Assembly: GCA_026388075.1 (NCBI GenBank)
Contig: JAPLKN010000149.1
Coordinates: forward strand, 1 to 33,789
Source of the DNA: Elusimicrobiota bacterium
GTDB lineage: Bacteria; Elusimicrobiota; Endomicrobiia; Endomicrobiales; JAPLKN01
Length of the DNA stretch: 33,789 bases
Direction: 5' to 3'
Shown: piece after piece, positions 1 through 13,500 of the stretch
Position numbering within the stretch: the stretch's first letter is position 1
How the letters are laid out: every line of letters begins with the position of its first letter
Made by a program: the position numbers and the translations under genes
The notes under the pieces: generated by a model
The model's database searches: none
Seen by the model: the letters and a program-made list of their open reading frames with translations, nothing else
Told to the model about the DNA's origin: nothing

Positions 1-1
1 T

Positions 2-1561
2 TTAAGAAAAAAAATAATTAACGCGCTTACCGAAAAGGGGGAACTAACCGGCTCTGAATTATTCGCAATGAATTCCGGCCAAAAAAATGTATTGCTTGGC
101 TTAGAAGATGAAAAACTCTATCTGGAAAACATCTTGAGGCTTTCAAGCTTGGATGTTTTAAAGCCGGAAATGAGTTCTTCCATTTCAAAAATAAATGCTA
201 TTTCTGAAGTCCTGAGGAAAAGGTATTTTACCAGAAAAAACAACGCATTTTTTAAATTGTTATCTCAAATCAAAAATCACAAGATTTCACAAGAAAAATT
301 CTACTCTCTCCTTATTAGAAAGGCCCAAAAGTATGGCCTTCCAATCTATGATTATCCTCAATTGGTCCAATTCATAAATCTATTGAAAATTGAAAGAAAT
401 ATTAATTTCAGGGCTGTTAACCGCGAAATGGGTGTTTTCATCAAGGACATTAAATCAAGACTTCCATACAAAGTGTATTCAGAATTGATTAAAAACACTG
501 ATAATTCAAACTGTTTTACAGAATTTGCTTTAAAAATACCTGAACTCAATAATCAATATAACCTTAATATTGAAAAAAGATTCAAAAATCTATCACTTTT
601 TATCGATTTTATCCGACAAAAACAAAAAATTAACCTGATTTTCTTGCTTGATGACGAACGCTCTTTGATAAGGGAACTTCAAAGCACTTTTTCACAAAGT
701 GAGGCCGAAAGAGAGGTCGTTTTTCTTGTAAGTTTTATTGACTATATTGAGGAATTTTTTGAGAATAAAATCTCTCCAAAGGGATATGATTTTTTCAATA
801 CAAATTTCAAAAAATTCTGTCTTCTTTGGGACAAATATTCAAGCAGACAGGACCTAGAAGAAGTTATTAAATATCATTCATTATTCAACGTATTTCACAA
901 AACTAATATTGAAAGAAATATCACTTTTTTGAAAAAAATCCTTGGTTCAAATCCAACAAAAATTTATAGTAATATCAAATTAATTCCAAAAGTAGACCAC
1001 GTAAGCCTTTTGCTAAATTCTTTAAATGATAAGGACAAAGAAATCATAGCCGTGGTTGCGGGGGGATTTCATACCGAAGGATTAAAAGATCTTCTTGAAA
1101 AAGAAAAAGTTTCATATCTCATAATAACTCCCTGCATAAAAGGTTCAACAGAATTTTCAGAAAAAAAATATCTGGCTTTAATAGAACATCAGTCAAAAAT
1201 TATCAGAAACGCGCTTTCCGAAATTATTGGAAACCAATCTATCCGCATAGCAAAAACTCCGGAAACCCTTCTCTCCGCAATTATCTCCCACGATAAATTC
1301 CAAACTATCATTGAAACTCTTCTTTCCAATGAGGAACCACAAAAAATTACAAACGACTTAAACGCCTTTCTAGCAAATGTTGTTTCCGACGCTCAAACAA
1401 ATGGAAAGTTAAAATTCGTAGATAAAATTGAATTTAAATTAGTTGATATTAAATCAAAAACACTCTCACTGATTATTACAGACAAAAACGGCCTTCAATT
1501 CTCTAAACAGTTTTCCCTTGACGAAATGCTGGCCCATAATAAAGCTGAATCTAAGCCTTCT
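2..1561 (+). other. Helical segment with GGFHTEG motif (domain of the giant protein)
   Basis: The first 520 residues are mostly charged, helix-forming and rich in Lys, Asn, Phe and Ile, with no membrane segment. Around 1,052-1,084 the sequence reads VVAGGFHTEGL, followed about 13 residues later by SYLIITPCI. This hydrophobic strand, Gly-Gly-Phe-His turn and second strand look like the core of a Rossmann-like alpha/beta fold. I recall the same GGFHTEG...SY.VITP pattern from other large Omnitrophota proteins, but I know no assigned function. The His at 1,070 and Glu at 1,076 could be functional residues (inference). Residues before 1,000 resemble no family I recognise. Confidence 0.4.
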
Positions 1562-4500
1562 CTCCTCAGCGAAAACAATCCATTCATAGTTGCCCTTGAA
1601 GCAGTATCAAACAGCAGTCTTGCACAGGAGCTCAGCAACCTAATAATTAGCGAAGGTTACGACGGCACAATACCACAAACAATCCCTGAATGGCTTAATG
1701 TTCTTCAAAAGTATTCAATTGCTGTGGTGTTTGGAATACGAAAGCTTTTCGGCCAGAATATCTTAGCAGGGCAAGGGAGCTATCGAAATGAATGCCAGGT
1801 AATCGAGGCGAAGGCACAAAGCATAACGGGTATTCAGCCAGAGGTTAAGGTGAGCGATAACCCTGCTCTTATTCAAAAAGACGGAAGAGCGCTTGCTACA
1901 ATAAAATACAGTAAAAAGGAAAGCAAATACATAATATATGTTCACAAAGCATTCTTTGAGATGATCAAGAACAAAGACCCGGCTGAACAGAAAGAGCTTT
2001 TTGAAGAGTTAGCAATACATGAGCTATTAGAGTATTACGCGCTTTACAAAGATAATGAAGACATATACATTGGATATACGGAGTACTTAAGACAAGGCAA
2101 ACACCTAGACCAACCTAAGACACTAACCCAGCAAGAAATAGAATCCGCAAGAAACAGCGAAAACTTCCATAAATATCTCGGATATCTGTATTATGAGGTA
2201 TTAAGCAATAGGCAATCAAGCCTGTTGCCTGAAGAACAAAGATCAATACGAACAATCAACTTTAAGGTTCAGGATAAACTTCAAAAAATACTTAAATGGG
2301 TTTGGGTAGAACAGGAACTTGAGAAATTGGCACAGAATGATGAAGTTGAACACGGCATGGTAACTCAATTAAGCAAGACAGGGAAAGAATATAGAGACAT
2401 GCTGAAAGGGATATTTGAAGATGCGGGTGTGATTAAAGCTGACGGAGAAACGGTTGCTAATGCGATAGCGAAAATGAGGCCGGGGAGTATACGGCTTATG
2501 GCGATACTCGGAGTAATAGATGAAGAAGAAATGGAACTACTTGGCGGGGATGAAGAAAGAATAGACGAACAATTGTCTACACCAGAGAAGACGCAAGAAT
2601 TGAGGCAGAGGTATGAATCGCGGATAGAACGGTTTGGGCAGTACCCTCAAGCAAAGAAAGAAAGATTAGCAATAAAAATAAAGGAATTAGTTGACAGATA
2701 CAATACAGAACATTATGGTAGCGAAGAGAAAAAGATGTACAAGATACGGTTGATATTGCCTGAATCGCTTGAATATTTTATGAATAAATACAGTTTATCA
2801 AGGGCTCAGGTTTATCCAATTATTTTAGATGAAAATGAGTATTTCATATGGTTTAAGAAAGCAGCGGCGAAGGCGGTCGAGATACGGCAGAAGTATCCGG
2901 AAATATCAGAATCTAAAGCGTGGCGGATAGTGAGGATGCAAGGGGTAGACGATGCGCATAGTGTAGCCGAGGCAATGAAAGCGAAGGTGACAGAAATACT
3001 GCAAAAGTATCCAGAAATTTCGGAACATAATGCGTGGCAGATAGTAATGGGGCAGGGGGTAGAGAAAGCTCTGAGTGTAGCCGGGGAAATGAAAGCGAAA
3101 GTGGCAGAGATACGGCAGAGGTATCCGGAAATTTCAGAATCTTTTGCTTGGATGATATTGATAGGGAATGGAGTAGACAATGCTCTTAGTTTGGCGGGGG
3201 CGATGAAAGCGAAGGTGACAGAGATACGGCAGAAATATCCTGAAATAACAGAGACTCATGCCTGGACGATAGTGATAGCGCATAAAGTAGACAATGCGCT
3301 TAGTATAGCTGGGGCGATGAAAGCGAAGGTGACAGAGATACGGCAAAAGTATCCAGAAATGACGAAAACTCATGCCTGGCAGATAGTGATAGGGTGGAGA
3401 GTAGACGATACGCTTAATGTAGCTGGGGCAATGAAAGCGAAGGTGCCAGAGATACGGCAAAAGTATCCGGAAATATCAGAATCTTTTGCGTGGCGGATAG
3501 TGATGGTGTGGGGAGTAGACGATGTGCTTAGTACAGCTGGGGCGATGAAAGCGAAGGTGGCAGAGACACGGCAAAAGTATCCGGAAATATCAGAATATAA
3601 TGCGTGGCTGATAGTGACAAAGATGGAGATAAGTAAAATAGATGAATGGATAATGAAAGCAAAACCGGAAGTGGATAAAATATTTGCGATAAACGGAAAT
3701 AATATAAATTCTGCCTGGAATGACGTAATAAACCATTCGTTATTTACTGAAGAAGACGAGGAGTTTTTTAATGGTTTTGATCAACGTACCGGCAAACCAA
3801 CAACCCTGGCTGAAAACTCTCCTTTTATTGTTGCCCTCGGGGCAGTATCAAACAACAGTTTTGCAACCCAGTTAAGCAACTTGATAATTAAAGAAGGTTA
3901 CAAAGGCGCAATACCTCAGACAATTCCTGAATGGCTGAATGTACTTCAAAAATATTCAATAGCCGTGGTGTTCGGAATACGAAAGCTTTTCGGTCAGAAT
4001 ATTTTAGCAGGGCAAGGGAACTATGGAAAGGAATGCCAGGTAATAGAAACAAAGGCACAAAGCATAACAGGTGTTCAGACAGAAGTTAAGGTAAGCGATA
4101 ACCCGGCTCTTATACAAAAAGACGGAAGAGCACTTGCAACAATAAGATACAGTGATAAGGAAGGTAAATACATAATATACGTTCACAAAGCATTCTTTGA
4201 GATGATAAAGAATAAAGATCCGGCTGAACAGAAAGAGCTTTTGGAAGAATTAACAATACATGAGTTATTAGAGTATTACGCGCTTTACAAAGATAATGAA
4301 GACATATACATTGGATATACGGAGTACTTAAGACAAGGTAAACACCTAGACCAACCTAAAACACTAACCCCCCAAGAGATAGAATCCGAAAGAAACAGCG
4401 AGAATTTCCACAAATATCTTGGATATCTGTATTATGAGGTACTAAGCAAGAGACAATCAAGCCTATTGCCTGAAGAACAGAGAGTTCTTCAAGTCATTAA

Positions 4501-7500
4501 TCCTGAAATTGAGGACAAACTGCAAAAAATACTTAAATGGGCATGGGTTGATCAAGAGCTTGAGAAATTGGCGCAGGATGAAGAGATAGAATACGGCATG
4601 GTAACTATATTAAGCGAGACAGGGGAAACATACAGGGATATGCTGAAAGAGATATTTGAAGATGCGGGTGTGATTAAAGCTGACGGAGAAACGGTTGCCA
4701 ATGCTATAGCGAAAATGAGGCCTGGCAGTATACATCTTATGGCAATACTCGGCGTAATAAATGAAGAAGAGATGGAGTTGCTAGGCGGGTATGAAGAGAG
4801 AATTGACAAACAATTATCTGAAAAAGGGAGAAAGCAGAAATTAAGGCAGAGGTACGAAGCTCGGATAGAAAGATTTGAGCAGTACCCTGCTGAAAAAAAG
4901 GAGACATTGGCAACAAAAATAAAGGAATTGGTTGACAGATACAATACTGAGCATTATAGTTCCTCCGAGAAAAATATGTATAAGAAGCGGTTGATTTTGC
5001 CAGAGTCGCTTGAATATTTTATGAACAAATTTGGTCTATCAAGAACTTTCGTTTATCAAATTATTGGGGGCCAAAACGAATTTTTTGTCTGGTTTAATAA
5101 AGCGGCAGAAACAGTTGTTCAGATAATGACGCAGTATCCTGAAATAAACAAAAGGAATGCCTGGAGAATAGTGATTGGGCAGGGGGCTGAAAACGCGCTG
5201 ACTGCTGCCGGTGAGATGAGCGCGAAAGTAACGGAGATAATTAGTCAGTATCCTGAAATAACGAAAACTTATGCCTGGGAAATAGTGATTATGCGGGGAG
5301 CAGAAAACGCGCTGGCTGTTGCCGGTGAAATGAGCGCAAAAGTAACGGAGATAATTAGGCAGTATACTGAAATAACAAAAGGTAATGCCTGGGAAATAGT
5401 GATTAAGCAGGGGGCCGAAAACGCGCTGACTGTTGTTGGTGAGATGAGCGCAAAAGTACCTGAGATAATTAGGCAGTATCCAGAAATAACGAAAAGTAAT
5501 GCCTGGGGAATAGTGATTATGCGAGGAGCAGAAAACGCGCTGGCTGTTGCCGGTGAAATGAGCGCAAAAGTACCTGAGATAATTAGTCTATATCCTGAAA
5601 TAACGAAAAGTAATGCCTGGATATTAGTGCTCAAGCAGGGAGTGAGTGGAGCGAATGAATGGATAAGAAGAGCAAGACCGGAAGTAGATAAAATATTTGC
5701 AGTAAACGGAAATAATATAAATTCTGCCTGGTTTGATGTAATAGAGCATTCATTATTTGCTGACGAGGACGAAGAATTTCTCAATAATTTTGACCAACGA
5801 ACCGGTGAAACGACAACCCTCGGCGAAAACAATCCTTTCGTAGTTGCCCTTGAAGCTGTATCAAACAACAGTTTTGCAACCCAGCTTAGCAACTTAATAA
5901 TTAAGGAAGGTTATCTCGGTGCAATACCGCAAACAATTCCTGAATGGCTGAATGTTCTTCAAAAGTATTCAATAGCTGTGGTGTTTGGAATACGTAAGCT
6001 TTTCGGCCAGAATATTTTAGCAGGCCAGGGAAAATATGGAAATGAATGTAAAGTTATTGAGACAAAGGCGCAAAGCATAACTGGTGTTCAGGCAGAAGTC
6101 AGGGTAAGCGATAATCCAGCTCTGATACAAAAAGACGGAAGAGCACTTGCAACGATAAGATACAGTGAAAAGGAAAGCAAATACATAATATACGTTCATA
6201 AAGCATTCTTTGAAATGATCAAGAACAAAGACCCGGCAGAACAGAAAGAACTTTTGGAAGAGTTAGCAATACATGAGCTATTAGAGTATTACGCGCTCTA
6301 CAAAGATAATGAAGACATATACATTGGATATACGGAGTACTTAAGACAAGGTAAACACCTAGACCAACCTAAAACACTAACCCCCCAAGAGATAGAATCC
6401 GCAAGAACCAGCGAGAACTTCCACAAATATCTTGAATATCTGTATTATGAAGTACTAAGCCACAGACAATCCGCCCTGTTGCCGAAAGAACAGAGAGTAA
6501 TACAAATAATTAATTTTAAAACTCAGGACAAGTTATTCAAAATTCTAAAATGGGTTTGGGTAGATCAAGAACTTGAGAAATTAGCGAAGGATGACGAGAT
6601 TGAATATGGAATGGTGAATAATTTAAATAAGGTCGGGAAAGAATACAAGGAAAATCTTAAGGAGCTATTAACTTCTTTCGGTTTGCAAGAAGATCTTGCT
6701 GAAAAAGCGGCTAATACCATTGCAAAGATGAGCTCTGGAGACATAAGATTGATGGAAATATTAGGTGAGCTTAACGCAGACGAGGTGGAAGCTCTCGGTG
6801 GCTTTGAGGAAAAAATAGAAAAAGGCTTAAGTGCTAATAATAAAAAGACAAAGTGGCTTGAAAAATATGAAAACAAAATGTCCGATTTTGAACAATTAAG
6901 CCCTGTGGAAAAGGCGGCATTTGCTAATAAAATCAAAGGTCTTATGGACTCATATGAAAATGGCAACTATGCTAAATATGCAAAAGCAGTGTTCAGAAGA
7001 TATCTCATTCGTGCTGACGCTCCCGATTACTTTATGTATAAATACAAGTTACCGAAATCATATGTTTTAATGATACTGGAAAGACATGCGGATTATTGTC
7101 AGTGGTTTAAAGAATTTAAGAGAGTAGAAAAAAGAATTCAACAAAAGAATATTCCTGGTCTAAGTAATAATTATGTGACAGCAATAATTATTGAACATGG
7201 GCTTGAAAATGTTGAAGCCTGGCTTCGGCGGGCAAAGATTACAGTTGATAATATCCTTGCAAAAAATATTCCCGGCATAGGACTTAACAGCGCTTGGGAA
7301 ATAGTCATTCATCATAGTGACGCCGAAAATTGGCTGGAAGAAGCAGGAAAAGTTGCTGAAAGGATAAAGACAAAAAATATACCAGGACTTGCATATGCTT
7401 TAATATGGAGAATCATAACAAGTAAAGGTAAAGAAAAAGCGGAGGCCTGGCTTTTAGAAGCACAAAAAGTCGTAGAAAGAATATTGGCTAAGAATATTCC

Positions 7501-10500
7501 TGGCATGGGTAATTATTATGCATGGGTAGCGGTAATTAAAAAAGGGAAAGAAAAGGCAGAAAACTGGGTGGAAGAAGCGAAGGAAGTTGCAGATCGAATT
7601 GTTGCAAGAAAGATACAAGGCATGGATTACAACAAAGCATGGATCATAATACTTGGGAAAGGCAAGGAACAAGCAGAATCTTGGCTTGATGACGCACTAA
7701 TAGTGGCAAAACGCATATACGCTCGGCATATCTTTGGATTAATGCCGACGGATTTATGGAGAATAATAATTGACCGGGGTATAGAAAAAGTGGAAGCATG
7801 GCTGGATAATGCTGAGCCCGTAGCAGAACGCATAGATTCAAAAAATTATCCGGGTCTTTCAAGCGGACGCATATGGGGGATAATAAACAGCCAGGGTTAT
7901 GAAAAAGCAGAATCTTGGTTTAAGGAAGCATTTGTCATTTTCAATCGAATTGTCAGTCTAAATATCCCCGGCCTAGCTCCATATTTTATCTGGGAAATAT
8001 TAATCAGAAAAGGTTTAAAAAGTGACGTTGAGGATTGGATAAATAAAGCGCGAGTTGAAGCAAACAAACTGTGCACAACAAATATGGTTTCTCCTAGCGC
8101 TGCATGGGAAGAACTCTTTAATAAAGGCTTAGAAGATGAAGATGACGAAACGATTCTTAATGATCTTGATGAAAGTCCCGATAGCGACCTTGACCCTGAG
8201 GCACTAATTCCGCGATATGGCAAACAGGTTCTGGAAAGACTGGAAGATAAAGAAGGGAAGAGAGGAATATCCCTTGAGCAAGCTGCTCAAAAGGAAGAAA
8301 ATTTATTTTCACGAAATATTTCATTAATTATTGAGAGCGTGTTCATTGCTATTTGGCTTTTGACAACATTTGGCTTAAATTTTATGCCATGGATACATAT
8401 TTTAGTAGTAATTATTGCGCATTATGCCGCATATTTAACGAGCAATTTCTTATTTGGAATGGCCCACGGTAAAAAGTATTACCTTATTGACGGCAAGGTC
8501 GTTGATGCCGGAAAAACAAACCTCAAAGACAAACTGTCTTTTATGCGCAAAGGAATGGGTTTCCGTTTATTCGGCCTTTTGCCGATTCCAATTATTTCAG
8601 GACCATTCACGCCAAAATCTTCTATACAAAAACATATCACTTACAACCAAACCTTGGGCGCGATGCTAGCCGTGACAAATAAAGAAGAAAGAAGGCATCC
8701 CGGAACAAGAAAGCAAGTATTCCTTGACACATTAGCTGCCCAGGGGGTGGAATTCATTCCTGAAGATTTGATGGAAACCAAGCAAAAGCTTATTCATTTT
8801 GGCAATATTAGAATAATAATGAAAGTGTACGATGTGTATAATTTATTCCTGCAATATTCAGACATTTCTAATGATTTCAAATATCTTCGTATTCTGTACA
8901 GTCATATTGTCTATGCCGCAAGACATTCAATAACATGGAGCAGCATGGCAAGCCTTCTGGGTACTCGGTCTGAAAAACTTCAAGAAATAATAGACCAATT
9001 TAATAAATATTTGGCAAAACACTCTGATCTAAAATTAGATATTATTGACTTAAAGAATATTAATGGGCAAAAAGAACAATCAAAGTTCAAAGCTACAGTG
9101 GCCACCCAAAGGGTGGAAATAATCCCTGAGAATTTGATGGAAACTGAACAAAAGCTTATTGATCTTGGGGAAATTGGATCAGTCACGGGTGTGGGAACAA
9201 CAACTTCAGGTCAACTGCCATATGAAATAATTGAACTTTTTTGCAAGTATTCAACGGATAAAAACGATTACCAATATCTTCGCCTTTTGCGAAGCCATAT
9301 TATTTATGCATCAAAACACTCTGCAACCCTTCATAAATGGGCAGTGAATCTTAATATTGAGCACTCCATGCAAGATAATATTACTATTTTAATTAAACTT
9401 TTTAACAGCTATCTTGAAAGACATCCTGAAATAAAAATAGAAAAGATTGATCTAATAGCTGCTATCCGAGAGAAATTTGAATCTGCGGTAGCTGCCCAGA
9501 GGGTGGAAATAATCCCTGAAAATTTGATGGAAACTAAACAAAAGCTTATTAATCTTGGTATGTTGAGAAGAATATTGAAGTTGCCAAGCGTAAGCAGTTT
9601 ACCTTTTTTTGACGAAAATACAATTAATTCGCCAATTGTAAGTGGTTTATTTGATTTATTCAAGCAATGTTCAAATATTGCCAATGATTTCAAATATCTT
9701 CGCATTCTACGCAGTCATATTGTTTGCGCATTAAGAAATTCAGAACCAGTTGAGGCGGCAAGAATTTTAAACACTCAACCCTATCAACTTAAACAAATAA
9801 TTGACCAATTTAACAAATATTTGGCAAAACACCCTGAACCAAAATTAGATAGTATTGACGTTAATACAATCGGACAACAAAGAGAACAACAGGCATTAGA
9901 AGCTGCATTAGTTGCCCAGGAGGTGAATATTATTCCTGAAGATTCGACGGAAAATAAGCAAAAACTTATCAATCTTAGAGTTATAAAGCATTCACCATTT
10001 GTAAATGATCTATTTAGTTTTTTCGAGAAACATTCAACTATTTCTAATGATTTCAGATATCTTCGCATTCTACACAGTCATATTGTTTGCGCATTGAAAA
10101 ATTCAGATATAGTAGAGGCGGCAAAACTTTTGGGTATTAATTCTCCTCAACTTGAAAAAATAATTAAAGAATTCAACTATTACTTGACGAAACACTCCGA
10201 ATTAAAATTAGATAGTATTAACTTAAATGCGCTTGGACGACAAAGAGAAGAACGAAGATTCAAAGCTGCGGTAGCTGCCCAGGAGCTGGAAATTATTCCC
10301 GAGGATTTGACAGAACTTAAACAAAAGCTTATTGATTTTGGACTATTAAGACAGATAATAAAATTGCCAAATGTGCATAGATTATTTGATTTATTCGCCC
10401 GATGTTCAAATTTCGCTAATGATTTCAAATATCTTCGCCTTTTGCGTAGTCATATAGTATGGGCATTGAATAATTCACAACTACATTATGAGGCAAAACA

Positions 10501-13500
10501 TTTGGGGACTCAATCTCCTCAACTTGAAACAATAATAAAACAATTTAACTATTATTTGAAAAATAACTCTGATCTTAAATTAGACTATATTAATGAGAAG
10601 GAGATCCAACGAAAAAGAGAACAACAAAGAATAAAACAGGCATTTGAAGCTGAGATAACTGCGCAGGGAGTGGAAATCATTCCCGAAGATTCTTTGGAAG
10701 ATGGACAAAAGCTTATTGACCTTAGCGAAATAAGAAAAATAGTGAAAGTATCCAAGATATATGATCTATTTGAGCAATATTCAAACATTTCCAATGACTT
10801 CAAATATCTTCGTATTTTGTACAGTCATATTGTTTATGCTGCAAGGCATTCAGAAACCTGGGCTGACACGGCTAAACTTCTCGGCACGGGTTCTTCCCTT
10901 AAAGAAATAATAGCCCAATTTAATAATAACTATTTGGCAAAACACAAAGATCTAAAATTAGATCTTATTGACGTAGAGGGGATTATACAACAAAGAGAAA
11001 AACGAAAATTTGAAGCTGCAGTAGATGCCCAGGAAGTGGAAATCATTCCCGAAGATCTGATGGAAACCGAACAAAGGCTAATTGATCTTGATGAGATCAA
11101 AAAAATGTTGAAATCGCCAAGCTTTTTATTTGGTTTTTTCATACAATGTTCAACCGTTTCTAACGACTTCAAATATCTTCGTCTTCTACGCAGTCACATT
11201 GTTTATGCGTTAAAACATTCTGGAAACTGGGGTGCCACGGCGAACCTTTTGGGCAGTCAACCTTTTCAAATTAAACAAATAATAGAACGATTTGATGAAT
11301 ATCTGTCAAAACACAGAAATTTGAAATTAGACAGTATTAATGCAGATGCGATCAAACAACAAAAAGAAGAACAAATAAAACAAGAGAAATTTGAGGCTGC
11401 GATGGCTGCCCAGGGTGTAGAAATGCTCCCTGACGGAGGTTTAGGAACGGAAGAGAAGCTTATTGATTTAGATCTGGTCATGACAAACATGGGATTGGAT
11501 ACAGTGGATAGGTTGTTTGGTCTATTTGAGAAATATTCAAATAATGAGAACGATTATAAATATCTTCGCCTTTTACAAAATCATATCGTTTATGCGATAA
11601 AAAAAGCATGGACCGATGATGAGAATCGTGCAAAGTTATTGAATATAAAAGAAACTGAACTGCAAATATTAATACGGCTTTTCAATAAATATTCAGAAAA
11701 AATCGGCGATCAAAGCTATATGATAGTTCAAACAAAGAAAATCTCGGACATAACATATAAAGAATTATTAGAATTGCTGGAAGCGAGCAAAAAATACCAA
11801 GATCACAAGCACGTAGGTGGATATTATTTAGATGAAAAACGAAAAAAGTATAACGTATGGAACTTAACCTATGTCTTTGAAAAAATTTCAGATTTGCCTA
11901 ATGAAATGAAGCAAAAAATTGATGTATTGTTTACGCAATTCAAATATGCAACAAAAGAAAACAAGACTGCTCTATACAGACAAAGTCAAGAACAATTGAT
12001 TAGATTAGGCACTAGTTACAAAGGCGAACAATTAAAACATACCTTCTATAACGAGCTTGAGTATTTTTTTGTATTAGATAGTCTTCATTCATTTAACGAG
12101 GATGAAACATTTAAACAACTCCCCTTTAAAACTGTTTGCAACGCAGTATTTCCTGCTTTTAGCACCCTTTTAAAAGAAACTCAATTTGATGCACGGAAAA
12201 GCATTGGCAGTGTTTCATATTATTATCGGATAGGCTGGCTGCAAACTATATTTGATTTGGACCGAAATAATTTGAACCGGTATTTTGAAGTATTCCAGCA
12301 ATATTCTTCCGCGGAACATAATTATCTTGGCCAACTTCACGACATGATAGTTTCTGTTTTGATACGAGACGGCTATTATTCTGGCCTTCAGTTATTAAAA
12401 ATTACGGCTGAAGAGTTTGATTGTTTAGTGAAATCGTATAATCGTTATGCGGAACTCGTAGATGATAGACGTTACATTATATCTCTGCCTAAAGAATTTG
12501 AATCATACAAGAAGATAATACCTAAGCGGCGGTATGTCGGAGATATTACCTATGAACAATTTCTTGAGATGCTTGAAGAAACCAAGAAATACAGATTGTC
12601 TGAAGGTCGTTATGAATACGTGTTGGTAAAAAAGGGTAGGGAATCTCCGTGCTGGAATTTGGGATGCCTGAACAGCATGTTATGTGGCGGCGGGTGGGAT
12701 TATCCATTTGGCAAATCACATTCGGAATGCCTGTTAAGCTATTTTAATGATGCGCTTGATTTTGACCAACATTCAATTGATGCGTGGCGGAAATTCCAGA
12801 ATGAAAGGCTGGGAAAAGGAATTTTGCACGAAAAAACAAAAGAATTGATTGAAATATTTAAGTCGCAAATCAGAAATTGCCTGGAAAGCGGCATTTCTGC
12901 GGAAGAAATCGAAAATTCTATGCAGCCACTCTGGTGCAAAAATGGATATTACGGTCCGTTCAATTTCATTGATATCAATAGAAATTGTTCAGAAATAATA
13001 TATGAGATCGAAAAAACATTAGATTTAAAGTATTCTTACTTTCGATATGAGGTACCCCTTCAGAGCATAACGTATGATCAATTAATGCTTTTATTTGAAC
13101 AGAGCAAGAAGTTTGCGCGCGATCTTGATTCAAAAAAATATTTGATTGACGACAGCCGCCAACAGCTTAATTGTTCTAATTTAGGATATGTAAATTTAAA
13201 AATACTTCCCCAAAAAACCGAGATTGTGTATAAACTCAAACATTTTAAAGATGCTCAGCCCGAACAGATAGAAAGTATCAAGCACGAGCTCTGCAAACAG
13301 ATTGAAACGCTGGTTTCTGCCGGCTATAATTTGACTTCAATAGAAAAAGCCTTTGGATTGACAAAAAAGGTATTTCAAGAGATATGTACTTTTATAGGAT
13401 TTGATTATTCTATGTTGCTTTTAAAGAAAGGCTCTAAAAGAAGTCCGCGTAAACGGTTGACCGCTGTTGAATATTTTGAACAGAAGGGTTTTTCTGACTT

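Larger units (their letters stand above)
3803..5818 (+). repeat. Long duplicated module A, copy 2
   Basis: Second copy of module A, opening LAENSPFIVALGAVSNN. It is nearly identical to copy 1 through the constant half, including HELLEYYALYKDNEDIYIGY and the CQVIE(A/T)KAQSITG stretch. It carries its own repeat array (5,111-5,640) and acidic cap, DEDEEFLNNFDQRTG. It shares a run of about 103 identical bases with copy 3 (4,286-4,388 against 6,299-6,401). The next copy begins 2,013 bp downstream; the shorter spacing mainly reflects two fewer 114-bp units. Confidence 0.85.

Noticed and set aside
2812-3460. Overlapping minus-strand ORFs with repeated FICRISATFAFIS-type sequence
   Set aside because: They are the antisense shadow of the 114-bp repeat array; their own repeats follow the period of the + strand gene, and there is no ribosome-binding site or recognisable protein.
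2870-8150. Possible CRISPR array, because of regularly spaced repeats of 114-117 bp
   Set aside because: The repeat continues in the protein frame with no separate spacers, and variation follows codons; it is a coding tandem repeat.
8454-8669. Plus-strand ORF in another frame
   Set aside because: Lies wholly inside the type II membrane module of the giant gene, is short, and resembles nothing; the same holds for 16644-16826, 17799-17987 and 32748-32954.
8980-11490. Series of minus-strand ORFs with similar Ser-rich proteins (SISFC..SS.I.STWAA)
   Set aside because: Their similarity to each other comes from the eight HTH-like repeats on the + strand. Composition is Ser/Leu/Phe-rich, as expected of antisense translation of Lys/Glu-rich coding DNA.
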